A stretch of DNA of 64,000 nucleotides from CAVQOB01 sp963714325 (GTDB lineage: Bacteria > Pseudomonadota > Alphaproteobacteria > Rhizobiales > Hyphomicrobiaceae): the NCBI GenBank assembly GCA_963714325.1, contig CAVQOB010000015.1, positions 11,595 through 75,594 of the forward strand, given 5' to 3'. The position numbers and the translations under genes are program-made. The notes under the pieces are model-generated. The model saw only the letters and a program-made list of their open reading frames with translations, was not told the origin of the DNA and did no database searches. Position 1 is the first letter of the stretch; every line of letters begins with the position of its first letter. Of the stretch, positions 52,813 through 62,026 are shown one piece after another.

Positions 52813-54301
52813 TCACATATTCCCAGGATAATTCGGCGCTTCGCGGGTGATGGCGACGCCGTGGGTGTGGCTTTCGCGCATGGCGGCGGGGGAGATGCGG
52901 ACGAAGCGGGCGCGCTCGCGCAGTTCGTCAAGCGTCGGTGCGCCGACGTAGCCCATGCCGGCGCGCAGGCCGCCGACCAACTGATGCAGCACGTTGTCGA
53001 CGGGGCCTTTGTAGGCGACCTGGCCTTCGATGCCTTCGGGGACGAGTTTCAATTGGTCGCGGACTTCGGCTTGGAAATAGCGATCGGCGGACCCGCGCGC
53101 CATGGCGCCGACGGAGCCCATGCCGCGATAGGATTTGTAGGTGCGGCCTTGATAGAGGAAGGCTTCGCCGGGGCTTTCGTCGGTGCCGGCGAGCAGTGAG
53201 CCGACCATGACGCAACTTGCTCCGGCTGCGAGTGCTTTGACGATGTCACCGGAGTAGCGGATGCCGCCGTCGGCGATGATGGGGATGCCATGCTTGTGGG
53301 CTTCTTCGACGGCGTCCATGACGGCTGTCAGTTGGGGCACGCCGACGCCCGCAACGATGCGCGTGGTGCAGATGGAGCCGGGGCCGATGCCGACCTTGAC
53401 GCAATCGGCTCCCGCATCGATGAGCGCCTTGGTGCCGTCTGATGTGGCGACGTTGCCGGCGATAACCTGGACGCGGTTGGACATTTTTTTGATGCGCGTT
53501 ACTGCTGAGAGGACGCCAGCGGAGTGGCCGTGGGCGGTGTCGACGACGACAAGGTCGACGCCAGCGGCGACGAGGCGCTCGGCGCGCTCAAAGCCGTCAT
53601 TGCCGACACTGGTGGCGGCGGCGACGCGGAGGCGGCCTTGGTCGTCCTTGCAGGCGTTGGGATATTTCTGCGCCTTCTCGATGTCTTTGACGGTGATGAG
53701 GCCGATGCAGTGGAACTTGTCGTCGACGACGAGCAGCTTCTCGATGCGGTGTTGGTGCAGCAGGCGCTTGGCATCGTCGCGGCTGACGCCTTCCTGGACG
53801 GTGACGAGTTTGTCTTTCGTCATCAGTTCGGAGACGGGCTGTTTCGGGTTGGTCGCAAAACGCACGTCGCGGTTGGTGATGATGCCGAGTAGCTTGCCGG
53901 AGTTGCCCGGCTCGACGACAGGAATACCGGAGATGCTGTGCTGGTCCATCAGGGCCAGGGCGCGTTCAAGCGTGGTGGTCGGCTCGACGGTGATGGGGTT
54001 GAGGACCATGCCGGAGACGTAGCGTTTGACCATGGCGACCTGTTCGGCCTGGATCTCGGGCGTCAAGTTGCGGTGGATGACACCGATGCCGCCGGCTTGC
54101 GCCATAGCGATGGCGAGGCGACCCTCGGTGACGGTGTCCATGGCGGAGGACAGCACCGGGATGTTGACGGAGATCGACTTGGTGACGCGCGAGGCGACGT
54201 TGGCTTGGGCGGGAAGCACGTCGGAGGGGCGCGGGACCAGCAGCACGTCGTCGAAGGTCAGGGCAATGCTCGAACTCGTCGAGGATGGGGCGTTTGGCCA
54301 T
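52813..54301 (-). CDS. guaB: IMP dehydrogenase, N-terminal frameshift
   Basis: GuaB oxidises IMP to XMP, the committed step to GTP. The sequence has ALTFDDVLLVPRPSDVLPAQ at the start, a CBS-domain pair (about 95-215), the catalytic-cysteine loop GIGPGSICTTRIVAGVG and the flap YRGMGSVGAMARGSADRY. Translation should start at the ATG at 54301 (MAKRPILDEFE), 7 bp after AGGAG, but the main frame is reached only by skipping one base (the C in GAGCATTGCC, near 54267). In the main frame itself only a GTG at 54309 is available, without proper spacing. As the gene is essential, a sequencing error is the likeliest reason. Confidence 0.93.
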
Positions 54302-54470
54302 GGGCACACTCCTGTTCCGTACCTATTCCGACATGCGGTTGGCCGACGGCGGGCGCATCAAGGCCGTGCTCAGCCCCGATGCGCGGTGCAATCAGCGGCC
54401 GCGCGGTATGGGAATCGTTGTGCGCCGCTACTTAGCAGATGCAGCGCGCGAGGGGAAGGAACTCCAGAAT

Positions 54471-54773
54471 TTACAGAATTTGCCGCAGTCCGGCGACGAT
54501 ACCGAGCCCGAGCAGGATCGCGACAAGATCATTGGCGCGCAACCAGACGGCGGCCATGGTAATGGCGACGCCAGCCAATTCGGCGACGCCGCCGCGCAGG
54601 ATCGGGGGCACCATGATGCCGATCATGACGGCGAGGGGGATGGCGTTCAATCCAGCTTCAACTCTTGGTGTGATGGGAATGAGCCCCATGAACCAGTAGC
54701 CGCAGAGACGGCACAGGGCTGCAGCCAAAGTCATGACGGCGATGATCGTGAGCGTGTCAGGGGCGAGCGTTAT
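54471..54773 (-). CDS. azlD: AzlD-family membrane protein, no canonical start codon
   Basis: AzlD is the small partner of AzlC in branched-chain amino acid export. The frame has the family features: TLTIIAVMTLAAALCRLCGYWFMG, VEAGLNAIPLAVMIGIM and a final helix LVAILLGLGIVAGLRQ. Homology begins at TLAPDTLTI, where the codon before ACG is ATA (54771-54773), not ATG. The next in-frame ATG is at 54734, which would cut into the first helix, and the upstream one at 54866 adds 31 unrelated residues inside azlC. The start thus overlaps the azlC stop by 17 bp. Confidence 0.82.
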   Translation of the reverse strand: MTLAPDTLTIIAVMTLAAALCRLCGYWFMGLIPITPRVEAGLNAIPLAVMIGIMVPPILRGGVAELAGVAITMAAVWLRANDLVAILLGLGIVAGLRQIL

Positions 54774-55485
54774 GGCGGAGCGCTCCGACGATGACGCCGG
54801 CGATGGCGGCGGCGATGATGACCCAAGGTCCGGGGAAGATTCGGTCGGCGAGGATGGCGGCGGCAAGGCTTGCGAGAACAGGGACGATGTCGCTTCTGCC
54901 GCGCCACATCAGGGCGGCTGACGAGGCGCAGAATGCGACAATAATAAAATCGAGCGCGAAGACTTTAGGATCGGGAATCAGACGGCCGAAGTAGAAGCCG
55001 AGGCCAGTGGCAATGACCCAGCCGGAGTAACTGATGAGGGCGGCGCCGAGAAGGACCCCGGCGTCATTACGGCCGGCCGATTTCTCGCGCATGGCTAAGG
55101 CGAAGGAGCCGTCGACGAGTCCAAGCAAAGCCAACATGACCCGTCCTTGTGGCAAGGGCGCCAACCAGGGGCGTAGTGTGGCACCCATCAGGATATATCG
55201 GGCGTTGGCGATCATCACCGTGGCAAAAATCGGCAGCAGGGCCGGGGCTGCACTCCAAGTCTGAAGAATCGCGAGTTGCGCGGTTCCGGAGAAAACAAGC
55301 GCGCTCATGATGACGGCTTCGGCGACGCTGAGGCCGACTTGGGCGGCGAGGACACCAAAGCCGAGGCCATAGATAACAGAGCTGGCGCCGAAGGGGAGCG
55401 CGATGGCGATGCCGCGCTTGACGCCACCCCAGGTGAAGGTCGCCGCGCCGCTGAGGTCACGTGTCGAGGGTGGTGATTCCAGCAT
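54757..55485 (-). CDS. azlC: AzlC-family branched-chain amino acid exporter subunit
   Basis: AzlC is the large membrane subunit of the AzlCD exporter. The 242-residue product has GIAIALPFGASSVIYGLGFGVLAAQ at about 25-49, FSGTAQLAILQTW and the NARYILMGATLRPWL motif typical of the family, with seven to eight hydrophobic segments. It starts 7 bp after the rppH stop, so co-transcription with rppH is likely, and overlaps azlD. Confidence 0.94.
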   Translation of the reverse strand: MLESPPSTRDLSGAATFTWGGVKRGIAIALPFGASSVIYGLGFGVLAAQVGLSVAEAVIMSALVFSGTAQLAILQTWSAAPALLPIFATVMIANARYILMGATLRPWLAPLPQGRVMLALLGLVDGSFALAMREKSAGRNDAGVLLGAALISYSGWVIATGLGFYFGRLIPDPKVFALDFIIVAFCASSAALMWRGRSDIVPVLASLAAAILADRIFPGPWVIIAAAIAGVIVGALRHNARP

Positions 55486-55492
55486 CAGGGAT

Positions 55493-55990
55493 CTAGCCGA
55501 CGAGATGGCGGAATTCGGCGATGACTTTGGTATAGACGTCGCGTTTGAAGGGGACGATCAGATCGATCAACTCGTCGATCGGCGCCCATCGCCAGGTGTC
55601 GAATTCGGCTTCGTGGTCGGCGGGGTTGATATTGATTTCGGACTCGGAGCCGTCGAATCGGGCGAGGAACCATTTCTGGCTCTGGCCGCGATACTTGCCG
55701 CCCCAGGCGCGACCGAGCAGATCGCGCGGCAGGTCGTAAGTGTGCCAATTATCGCTTTCGGCGATGATGACTGTTGTGCGCATGCCGGTTTCTTCCGCGA
55801 GTTCGCGCAGGGCGGCGACGGCTGGATCTTCGCCATCGTCGATGCCGCCCTGCGGCATCTGCCACCAGCCACCGATCTTGCCGGCGTGTTGATTGGGGGA
55901 ACCGACACGACGACCAACCCAGATCAGGTTCTTGCGGTTGACCGCCATGATGCCGACGCAAGGGCGATAGGGCAGGTTGGCATACGTCAT
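55493..55990 (-). CDS. rppH: RNA pyrophosphohydrolase RppH
   Basis: RppH removes pyrophosphate from the 5' end of transcripts, opening them to decay. The 165-residue product has YRPCVGIMAVNRKNLIWVGRR at the start, the Nudix box GGIDDGEDPAVAALRELAEETG spanning residues 48-69 with the catalytic glutamates of REL..EE, and the RppH-specific GKYRGQSQKWFLARF. Its place in the same region as ctpA and the EnvC-like gene is usual in this class. Confidence 0.95.
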   Translation of the reverse strand: MTYANLPYRPCVGIMAVNRKNLIWVGRRVGSPNQHAGKIGGWWQMPQGGIDDGEDPAVAALRELAEETGMRTTVIIAESDNWHTYDLPRDLLGRAWGGKYRGQSQKWFLARFDGSESEININPADHEAEFDTWRWAPIDELIDLIVPFKRDVYTKVIAEFRHLVG

Positions 55991-56039
55991 TTGGGCTCAT
56001 TCTCGGTGAAGTCAGGCGACTGCAGTTCATACGAACTGC

Positions 56040-57323
56040 TCAGGGCGAAGCAAGGTCTTTCAGCTTATCGCGAACAAGCACATGCGCCCATAACAATTGC
56101 GTATCGGCCGCGGCTGGACGTGGTGCACAAACCCCCGTTGCCGATTGCACGTCGGTATCGCGACAAGCGCTATCGGGTGCAGATTGCTCGACCGGGATGT
56201 CGGGTATGAGGCCTTTGCCGTCAATGGTGTCGCCAGCGGGTGCGCTATAACGGCGGGTCGTCAGTAGGACCGCTCCAGTCTGGCCGGGGGATTTGCCGAG
56301 TTCGATCAACTGGCGCTCGCTGGTGCGACCGGCTGACCGCGTGCCGACAAGGATTGCGCGCTTGTTATCGCGGAGCGCTGCTGCAGCAATCTCGGCGGCC
56401 ATGGCGCTGCCGCCATTAATCAGGACGGCGAGCGGTTTCCCATTGGCGATATTACCGGACCGGGCGACGGCCACAGGAATGGGGGCTGGAGTTCGCCGGC
56501 TCTTCTCGGCGGCGATCGTGCCGGCATCGAGGAAAGCATCGGCGAGGCTAACGGCTGACTGGAGCGTACCGCCGGGGCTGTTACGGAGGTCGAGAATGAT
56601 GCCTTGGATGGGTCGGCCGGCGGCAGTTATCTGCGCAAAGGCTTGGCGAAGATCGTCTTCGATATTCGGGCTGATATCGGGAATTGCGGCCAGAACGATA
56701 CCACCCTCCAGGAGGGTGACAGACGGACGTGCTGACACAATGGATCGCGTCAAGGAGACTTCGAATGGCGTTTCGGATCCGCGGCGCTGCACGCGCAATT
56801 GGAGTTGCGAACCGGGTGCGCCGAGGAAGCTGGTCTCGATGGTGGACGCGGCCAATGTTGCAATCGCGTTGCCATTGATGTGGGTGATAATGTCGTCGGT
56901 CTTGATGCCAAAATCGGCTGCGGCACCGCCACTGGTTGCGGCGATGACGCGGGCGCCGCCTGGTTGGCCACGGCGTTGTCCGGGTTCCTTGCGAATGGCG
57001 ATGCCGATGCCGGCCGTCGCTTGGGGTTGTGTCTGCGTCCGCCGCAACCCGGCCAGTTCATCGACATTGAAGTAGTGCGAGTCGGGATCGACTTTTTCCA
57101 ACATGCCGCGGATGGCGCCGTCGAGCAGGGAAGCAGCTTCCGGTTTCAAGACGTGGCGATCGCGGATCAGCGTCATCGACTGAGCGAGGAGTTCCAGGCG
57201 CTTTTGCAGGTCGAGCGGGGGAGTTGGTGCCTGGCTCGCAGCCATACTAGCCCACATTCCGAACCCGCCGGCGATGCCAAACAGCCAAAAGGCGCGACGG
57301 GGCCGGGACAGTCGTAGGCGCAT
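56040..57323 (-). CDS. S41-family protease homologue lacking catalytic Ser and Lys
   Basis: This 427-residue protein has the same layout as CtpA next to it: an N-terminal membrane or signal segment (FWLFGIAGGFGMWASMAAS), a PDZ domain (about 95-180) and an S41 core (GIILDLRNSPGGTLQSAVSLAD, VLINGGSAMAAEIAAAALRD). The catalytic serine of CtpA (NGGSASASE, S302) is replaced by methionine M308 (NGGSAMAAE), and the lysine (FGKGSVQ, K327) by arginine R333 (AGRTSER). It should therefore be inactive as a protease but may bind substrates or regulate CtpA. The frame is intact. A divergent polysaccharide deacetylase gene often lies here in relatives. Confidence 0.9.
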   Translation of the reverse strand: MRLRLSRPRRAFWLFGIAGGFGMWASMAASQAPTPPLDLQKRLELLAQSMTLIRDRHVLKPEAASLLDGAIRGMLEKVDPDSHYFNVDELAGLRRTQTQPQATAGIGIAIRKEPGQRRGQPGGARVIAATSGGAAADFGIKTDDIITHINGNAIATLAASTIETSFLGAPGSQLQLRVQRRGSETPFEVSLTRSIVSARPSVTLLEGGIVLAAIPDISPNIEDDLRQAFAQITAAGRPIQGIILDLRNSPGGTLQSAVSLADAFLDAGTIAAEKSRRTPAPIPVAVARSGNIANGKPLAVLINGGSAMAAEIAAAALRDNKRAILVGTRSAGRTSERQLIELGKSPGQTGAVLLTTRRYSAPAGDTIDGKGLIPDIPVEQSAPDSACRDTDVQSATGVCAPRPAAADTQLLWAHVLVRDKLKDLASP

Positions 57324-57494
57324 TTTCAGGACCACTCCGTCCGGGTTACTGGCTCGACCCACCATAGCGACGGGAAGCGGGCGAATTCGCGACTGCAATC
57401 ATCATTTCACAATCCATGTTCGGTCGACCTCGATATACCATCGGGCGCCGAAAGGCGCCCGATGGACCATTTGCACGGAGTTGGAGCGAAACGC

Positions 57495-58865
57495 TTATTG
57501 CGGTTTCTTGTCGTCAACTTTAGCCGGCTCGGCTGCGACTGCTTCTGGCTGCTTCGGTGGAGTTGGATTTTCGCCGCGCGCCATGGCAAGCGCGAACTGA
57601 AGCTGCTGATCCTTCTCGGCTTCCTTAGGCACATAGGCCGAGGAGCCTGACTCTTCCTTCTTGTCCTTCGCGGCATCGCCCTTGAGATGGCCTTTGAGGC
57701 TCGCTTCGCCACGCGGACGCTCTGGCGTTTTCGGTTTCAGTTCCGGCGGCAGTTCGTTCTCGATCAGGATATCAGGATCGATGCCTTTGGCCTGAATGGA
57801 ACGGCCCGATGGCGTGTAATAGCGCGCCGTGGTCAGGCGGATGGCGCCGTTCTGGCCGAGCGGGATGATGGTCTGCACCGATCCCTTGCCGAACGAGCGT
57901 GTACCGACGATGGTTGCGCGCTTGTGATCCTGCAAGGCTCCGGCGACGATTTCGGAGGCTGATGCAGAACCACCGTTGATAAGAACGATGATCGGCTTGC
58001 CTTCAGCAATGTCGCCGACGCGGGCATTGGCGCGCTGCGTTTCTTCGAGGTTGCGGCCCTTGGTGAGAACAATAGCGCCCTTGTCGAGGAAATCGTCGGA
58101 AACGGAGATTGCTTGATCGAGGAGACCGCCGGGATTGTTGCGCAAATCGACAATGTAGCCCTTGATCGGCTTACCGAAGCCCTTTTTCAACGCCTCGGCT
58201 TGCTTGGTGAGGTTGTTATGTGTCTGCTCATTGAAGGTGTTGATCTTGAGGTACATGATCTCGCCCTCCATCCGTGACTTGACCGCGTTGACGCGAATGA
58301 CGTCGCGGACGATCTTGATGTCAAAGGGCTCGTCGCGCCCTTTGCGGATCACGGTCAAGGTGATCGGTGTGTTGACCGGGCCGCGCATCTTCTCCACGGC
58401 CTGCTCAAGCGTGAGGCCTATGATCTGATCGCCATCAAGGTGAGTGATCATGTCGTTCGCCTGGACGCCAGCCTTAGCGGCCGGTGTGTCATCGATCGGC
58501 GAGACGACTTTGACGACGCCGGTGCCCTGCTCCATTGTGACCTCGATGCCGAGGCCGCCGAACTCGCCGCGCGTCTGGATCTGCATGTCGCGGAAGTTCT
58601 TGGGGTTCAGGTAGGCGGAATGCGGATCGAGGGCCGCCAACATGCCGTTGATGGCGCTGTCGATCAGCATCTGGTCGTCAGGCTTTTCGACATAGTCGTT
58701 GCGGACGCGTTCTAGCACGTCACCGAAGAGATCCAGCTGCTTGTAAATCTCAGAGTTAGGCGTAGTCGCCGAATAGGTGCGGGTGACATTGAGGACGGTC
58801 GTCGCGCCCGCAAGACCGGCCATCGCCATGAACGTCCAGAAGGCGTAATCTGTCTTACGGCTCAT
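57495..58865 (-). CDS. ctpA: Carboxy-terminal processing protease CtpA
   Basis: This 456-residue periplasmic S41 protease trims or degrades proteins, in several bacteria those that cut or bind peptidoglycan. A signal anchor (FWTFMAMAGLAGATTVLNV) is followed by a PDZ domain (about 96-175) and the S41 core with catalytic S302 (NGGSASASE) and K327 (TRSFGKGSVQ). A charged Pro/Lys-rich tail ends it. The ATG overlaps the stop of the EnvC-like gene by ATGA, so the two are translationally coupled. The degenerate paralogue follows 171 bp downstream. Confidence 0.96.
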   Translation of the reverse strand: MSRKTDYAFWTFMAMAGLAGATTVLNVTRTYSATTPNSEIYKQLDLFGDVLERVRNDYVEKPDDQMLIDSAINGMLAALDPHSAYLNPKNFRDMQIQTRGEFGGLGIEVTMEQGTGVVKVVSPIDDTPAAKAGVQANDMITHLDGDQIIGLTLEQAVEKMRGPVNTPITLTVIRKGRDEPFDIKIVRDVIRVNAVKSRMEGEIMYLKINTFNEQTHNNLTKQAEALKKGFGKPIKGYIVDLRNNPGGLLDQAISVSDDFLDKGAIVLTKGRNLEETQRANARVGDIAEGKPIIVLINGGSASASEIVAGALQDHKRATIVGTRSFGKGSVQTIIPLGQNGAIRLTTARYYTPSGRSIQAKGIDPDILIENELPPELKPKTPERPRGEASLKGHLKGDAAKDKKEESGSSAYVPKEAEKDQQLQFALAMARGENPTPPKQPEAVAAEPAKVDDKKPQ

Positions 58866-60397
58866 CCTTGTACCTTTCGTGAACCATCCAACCACCATGG
58901 GTCGGGATTGATCGGCTGCCCATCTTTTCGAAATTCAATATACAGGACGGGGGCGCTTTCCTGTGATTTTTCCGCCGATGCGGTTGCTCCGGTTTTTGGA
59001 GTGGCTGTTGATGCCGTCGACATTTTTCCGATCGGCTCACCGGCGAGTACGAACTGTCCGACCTGGACGGCGGTCTGCGACATGCCTGCGAGCAGTATAT
59101 TGTAACCGCCACCTGCATTGATGATCAAGATCTGACCGTAGCTGCGAAATTCGCCTGCGTACATCACCCAGCCATCGTTGGGAGAGGTGATTTGGGCACC
59201 TTGCCGGGTTTCAATGACGAGCCCCTGAGAACGGCCGGTCTGGTGGCGCTCGCCGAATGAGAGGACGCGGCGGCCTTGTGCCGGGAGCGGCAGGCGGCCC
59301 TTAGCGAGGTGGAAGGGAATCGCCGGTTGGATGCGGCCAGGCGAAGCCATGGCGACGCGGTCGCCTGATGGTGCAAGGATGACAGACGGCTGCGGGGCGG
59401 CTATTTCCGGGCCTTTTGCGGGGGGCAGCGCTGCTTGTTGTGTTGGCGGCGATTGAGGCGTGGCCGGGAGCGCTTCTGCGGATTTCGCTGGGTTGCTAGG
59501 TGCGAGCGGGTTGGCCTGCGGCACCGCTGCTGGCGGGGGTGTTGCTGCCGCCACGTTCTGCTGACGCTGGGCTTCGGCCTGGAGTTGCTTTTCGTAGGCG
59601 CCGAGCCGGGTTTTCTCGGCGACGGCCTTATCGAGCTTGCCGATCAAATCATTGAGATCGGTGACGCTGCGGGTGATTTCGGCGGTGGCGCGGCGAACTT
59701 CGGCGAATTCGGCCTGCCGTTCGGCCAGTGTTTGGTTCTTTTCGGCCATTACGCTTTGCAGTTGCGCCTGCGCCGCAGACAGCCGCGTACTTTCGCTGCG
59801 GCCCTGTTCAACCTGGGCGCGGATACTGTCTTTGACACGAACGAGCTCGTTCAACTGATCCGTCAAGGCCAGAGCCTGCGTCCGCAATTCTGGGAAGGCG
59901 GTTGCAAGTAACATCGCGCTGCGGACCATGCTCAGTGCGTCCTCGCGCTTGGTGATCATCACCGGCGGCGGATTGCGGCCCATGCGCTGCATGGAGGCCA
60001 GCAGCTTGGCGATGGCGCCGTGGCGCTGTTCCAGTGAGCCCTGGAGAAGGCGTTCCTGCTCCTCCAGTTCGCCGACGCGCTGCTCGATTTCCGAGAGCTT
60101 GGATTCCTGCTGCTGGATCAGGCGTGCGATCTTGATCAATTCTTGATTGATCCGCTGATGCTCTTCGCGGATCTGCTTCTCGTCGCGCAGCACCGATTGC
60201 TCGCGTTGGCGAATGTCCTGCAGACGGCGCTGCTCGGCCTCAAGTTTCTTGCGGGCGGCTTCAGGCTCGACGGGTTGCTGGGCGAGTGCGGGGAGCGCGA
60301 TGCCGGCCAAAACGGAAACAGCAATGAACCGGCGCAACGCCGCCCAAAGTGCTGATCCTTTTCGCGGCTGGTTCAAGCCTGATAGTCCCCTCAGCAT
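58862..60397 (-). CDS. EnvC-like murein hydrolase activator with degenerate LytM domain
   Basis: This 511-residue exported protein has a signal peptide (FIAVSVLAGIALPALAQ), a long coiled coil (about 45-290), a Pro/Ala-rich linker and a C-terminal M23/LytM domain (about 385-505). The metal ligands of active M23 enzymes are absent: the usual HxxxD reads RSQGLVIET and the LHFE-type motif reads LYIEFR. That matches EnvC, which does not cut peptidoglycan but activates amidases at the division site. Coupling to ctpA agrees with joint control of wall hydrolysis. Confidence 0.92.
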   Translation of the reverse strand: MLRGLSGLNQPRKGSALWAALRRFIAVSVLAGIALPALAQQPVEPEAARKKLEAEQRRLQDIRQREQSVLRDEKQIREEHQRINQELIKIARLIQQQESKLSEIEQRVGELEEQERLLQGSLEQRHGAIAKLLASMQRMGRNPPPVMITKREDALSMVRSAMLLATAFPELRTQALALTDQLNELVRVKDSIRAQVEQGRSESTRLSAAQAQLQSVMAEKNQTLAERQAEFAEVRRATAEITRSVTDLNDLIGKLDKAVAEKTRLGAYEKQLQAEAQRQQNVAAATPPPAAVPQANPLAPSNPAKSAEALPATPQSPPTQQAALPPAKGPEIAAPQPSVILAPSGDRVAMASPGRIQPAIPFHLAKGRLPLPAQGRRVLSFGERHQTGRSQGLVIETRQGAQITSPNDGWVMYAGEFRSYGQILIINAGGGYNILLAGMSQTAVQVGQFVLAGEPIGKMSTASTATPKTGATASAEKSQESAPVLYIEFRKDGQPINPDPWWLDGSRKVQG

Positions 60398-60547
60398 TGC
60401 AAAAGTTACGTCGAACGGCGCCAATGCTCCGCCATGCGGCGAATCGCGCTCACGTCCGATCATTGCCGAATGCCGTGGTAAAGATCACGTTAATTGTGGC
60501 AAGGGTGCGTTGGTTGGTAAGCCTACACCCAGAAAGGCAAATACTTC

Positions 60548-60751
60548 ATGACCGGTCAATATGCGCAATGGGGTGTCTGGGGAACGACGCTGGCGACAGT
60601 TGCGGTTTTTGCCGTGCTCGTGCTCGGACTTCTGAACATGATGCGCAATGGTAGCCCTAGTCTCGGGCAAACGTTGATGCGTTGGCGGGTGGGGCTGCAG
60701 TTCCTGGCCGTAGTGGTGATCATGGTCGCGGTTTATCTGAAACGCGCATGA
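60548..60751 (+). CDS. HIG1-domain twin-transmembrane protein
   Basis: This 67-residue membrane protein has two helices (about 10-31 and 48-64) around the motif GLLNMMRNGSPSLGQTLMRWRVGLQF, typical of HIG1-type proteins of alphaproteobacteria. Mitochondrial relatives (Rcf1/HIGD) bind respiratory complexes; a similar role here is inference. It starts at the ATG at 60548 and is followed 22 bp later by the adenosyltransferase gene. Confidence 0.9.
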   Translation: MTGQYAQWGVWGTTLATVAVFAVLVLGLLNMMRNGSPSLGQTLMRWRVGLQFLAVVVIMVAVYLKRA

Positions 60752-60773
60752 ATTTTTGCGGAGTGAGGTGGCC

Positions 60774-61355
60774 ATGGTCGTATTGAACAAGATTTACACC
60801 AAGACCGGCGACGACGGCACGACGGGGCTTGGCAGCGGCGAGCGGGTGAAAAAGTTCGATGGCCGCATTGCGGCCTATGGCACGGTCGACGAGGCAAATG
60901 CGGCGATCGGCATGGCGCGCTTGCATCTGGCGGGCAAGGAACCCGTCGTCGACGCGATGCTGGCGCGGATCCAGAACGACATGTTTGATCTGGGCGCCGA
61001 TCTTTGCGTGCCGGATCGCGGCGAGAAACTCTCCTATGAACCATTGCGCATAACGGACACGCAGGTAACCCGGCTGGAGAACGAAATCGATCAGTTGAAC
61101 GCCGACCTGAAGCCGTTGCGGTCGTTCGTGTTGCCAGGAGGATCGCCAGGGGCGGCGGCGTTGCATGTGGCGCGGACGGTGTCACGCCGGGCGGAGCGGC
61201 ATATGGTCGAGCTCGCCGCCAATCCGAAAGAGCCGGTCAGCGATGCGGCGTTAAAATACATCAATCGGCTGTCTGATTTCCTGTTCGTCGCCAGCCGCTA
61301 CGTCAATGACCGGGGTGCTGGTGATGTTCTGTGGGTGCCGGGGAAGAATAGGTAG
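60774..61355 (+). CDS. Cob(I)alamin adenosyltransferase, PduO type
   Basis: This 193-residue enzyme makes adenosylcobalamin from cob(I)alamin and ATP. The ATP-binding start LNKIYTKTGDDGTTGLGSGERV, KFDGRIAAYGTVDEANAAIG, the FVLPGGSPGAAALHVART block with the later RRAER arginines, and NRLSDFLFVASR are complete. The ATG at 60774 follows GGAGTGAGG. Its product is the cofactor of the ethylmalonyl-CoA mutase encoded at 31304-33289. HIG1-pduO-etfB neighbourhoods are common in alphaproteobacteria. Confidence 0.95.
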   Translation: MVVLNKIYTKTGDDGTTGLGSGERVKKFDGRIAAYGTVDEANAAIGMARLHLAGKEPVVDAMLARIQNDMFDLGADLCVPDRGEKLSYEPLRITDTQVTRLENEIDQLNADLKPLRSFVLPGGSPGAAALHVARTVSRRAERHMVELAANPKEPVSDAALKYINRLSDFLFVASRYVNDRGAGDVLWVPGKNR

Positions 61356-61378
61356 GCGGGCCAGGATGTTTTTTTGGC

Positions 61379-62002
61379 TCACGGCTGCCTATTGACGCGC
61401 CGCAGAGCAATCGCCGTCCAATGCACGCCACCGCGTCCACGTGGGTCGGCGTAGTCGGCAGCAAATGTACATTGCAAGCCGTGCTTTTGGGCGAGCGCTG
61501 CGGTTTCCTCTTGACCGACTTCAAACATGCGACGTCCGGCGGGAACGGGGCCATGGCGCAGCGTGAGCACGATTTGACCGCCGACGGCGAGCAGACGAGT
61601 CAGGTTGGGCATGGCGATTGATCGTTCCGCCGCATCGATATGCATCCAAACGGCGGTGAGCAGAATCAGATCAAAGGCCTCCCCGCGCGCTAGCACGTAC
61701 TGGAGTTCGGGCAGCCCGTCATCGAGCCAGGCGATGTTTTTGGATGGATGTATGCGCTGGCCGTGCTGGCGAAGTTCCGCAGTTGGCTCGACGGCGAGGA
61801 CGTGGTGTCCCGCCTCCGCCAACGCGGCCGCGTCGCGGCCGGTGCCGGCGCCAATGTCCAAGATGCGGCTTGGGGCTTTGGGGAACAGATGGCGCGTGGT
61901 CCGGTGGACATCGGCGAATGAAAGGTTTTCATAGTCGATGGTCAATTGGGCGGATTGTTCGGCATAGCCTTGGGTGCTGGCCCTTGGCTTAGGTGGTGTC
62001 AT
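61379..62002 (-). CDS. Class I SAM-dependent methyltransferase
   Basis: This 207-residue protein has the SAM-binding motif I ILDIGAGTGRDAAALAEAG (residues 47-65), an acidic end of strand 2 in VLAVEPTAELR, and a motif resembling FDLILLTAVWMHI. The substrate cannot be inferred. It converges on the adenosyltransferase gene with 23 bp between stops and ends 24 bp before ribH. It is not one of the named ubiquinone or porphyrin enzymes. Confidence 0.85.
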   Translation of the reverse strand: MTPPKPRASTQGYAEQSAQLTIDYENLSFADVHRTTRHLFPKAPSRILDIGAGTGRDAAALAEAGHHVLAVEPTAELRQHGQRIHPSKNIAWLDDGLPELQYVLARGEAFDLILLTAVWMHIDAAERSIAMPNLTRLLAVGGQIVLTLRHGPVPAGRRMFEVGQEETAALAQKHGLQCTFAADYADPRGRGGVHWTAIALRRVNRQP

Positions 62003-62026
62003 TTGCGCGCCTCATCCTGTTGGATA

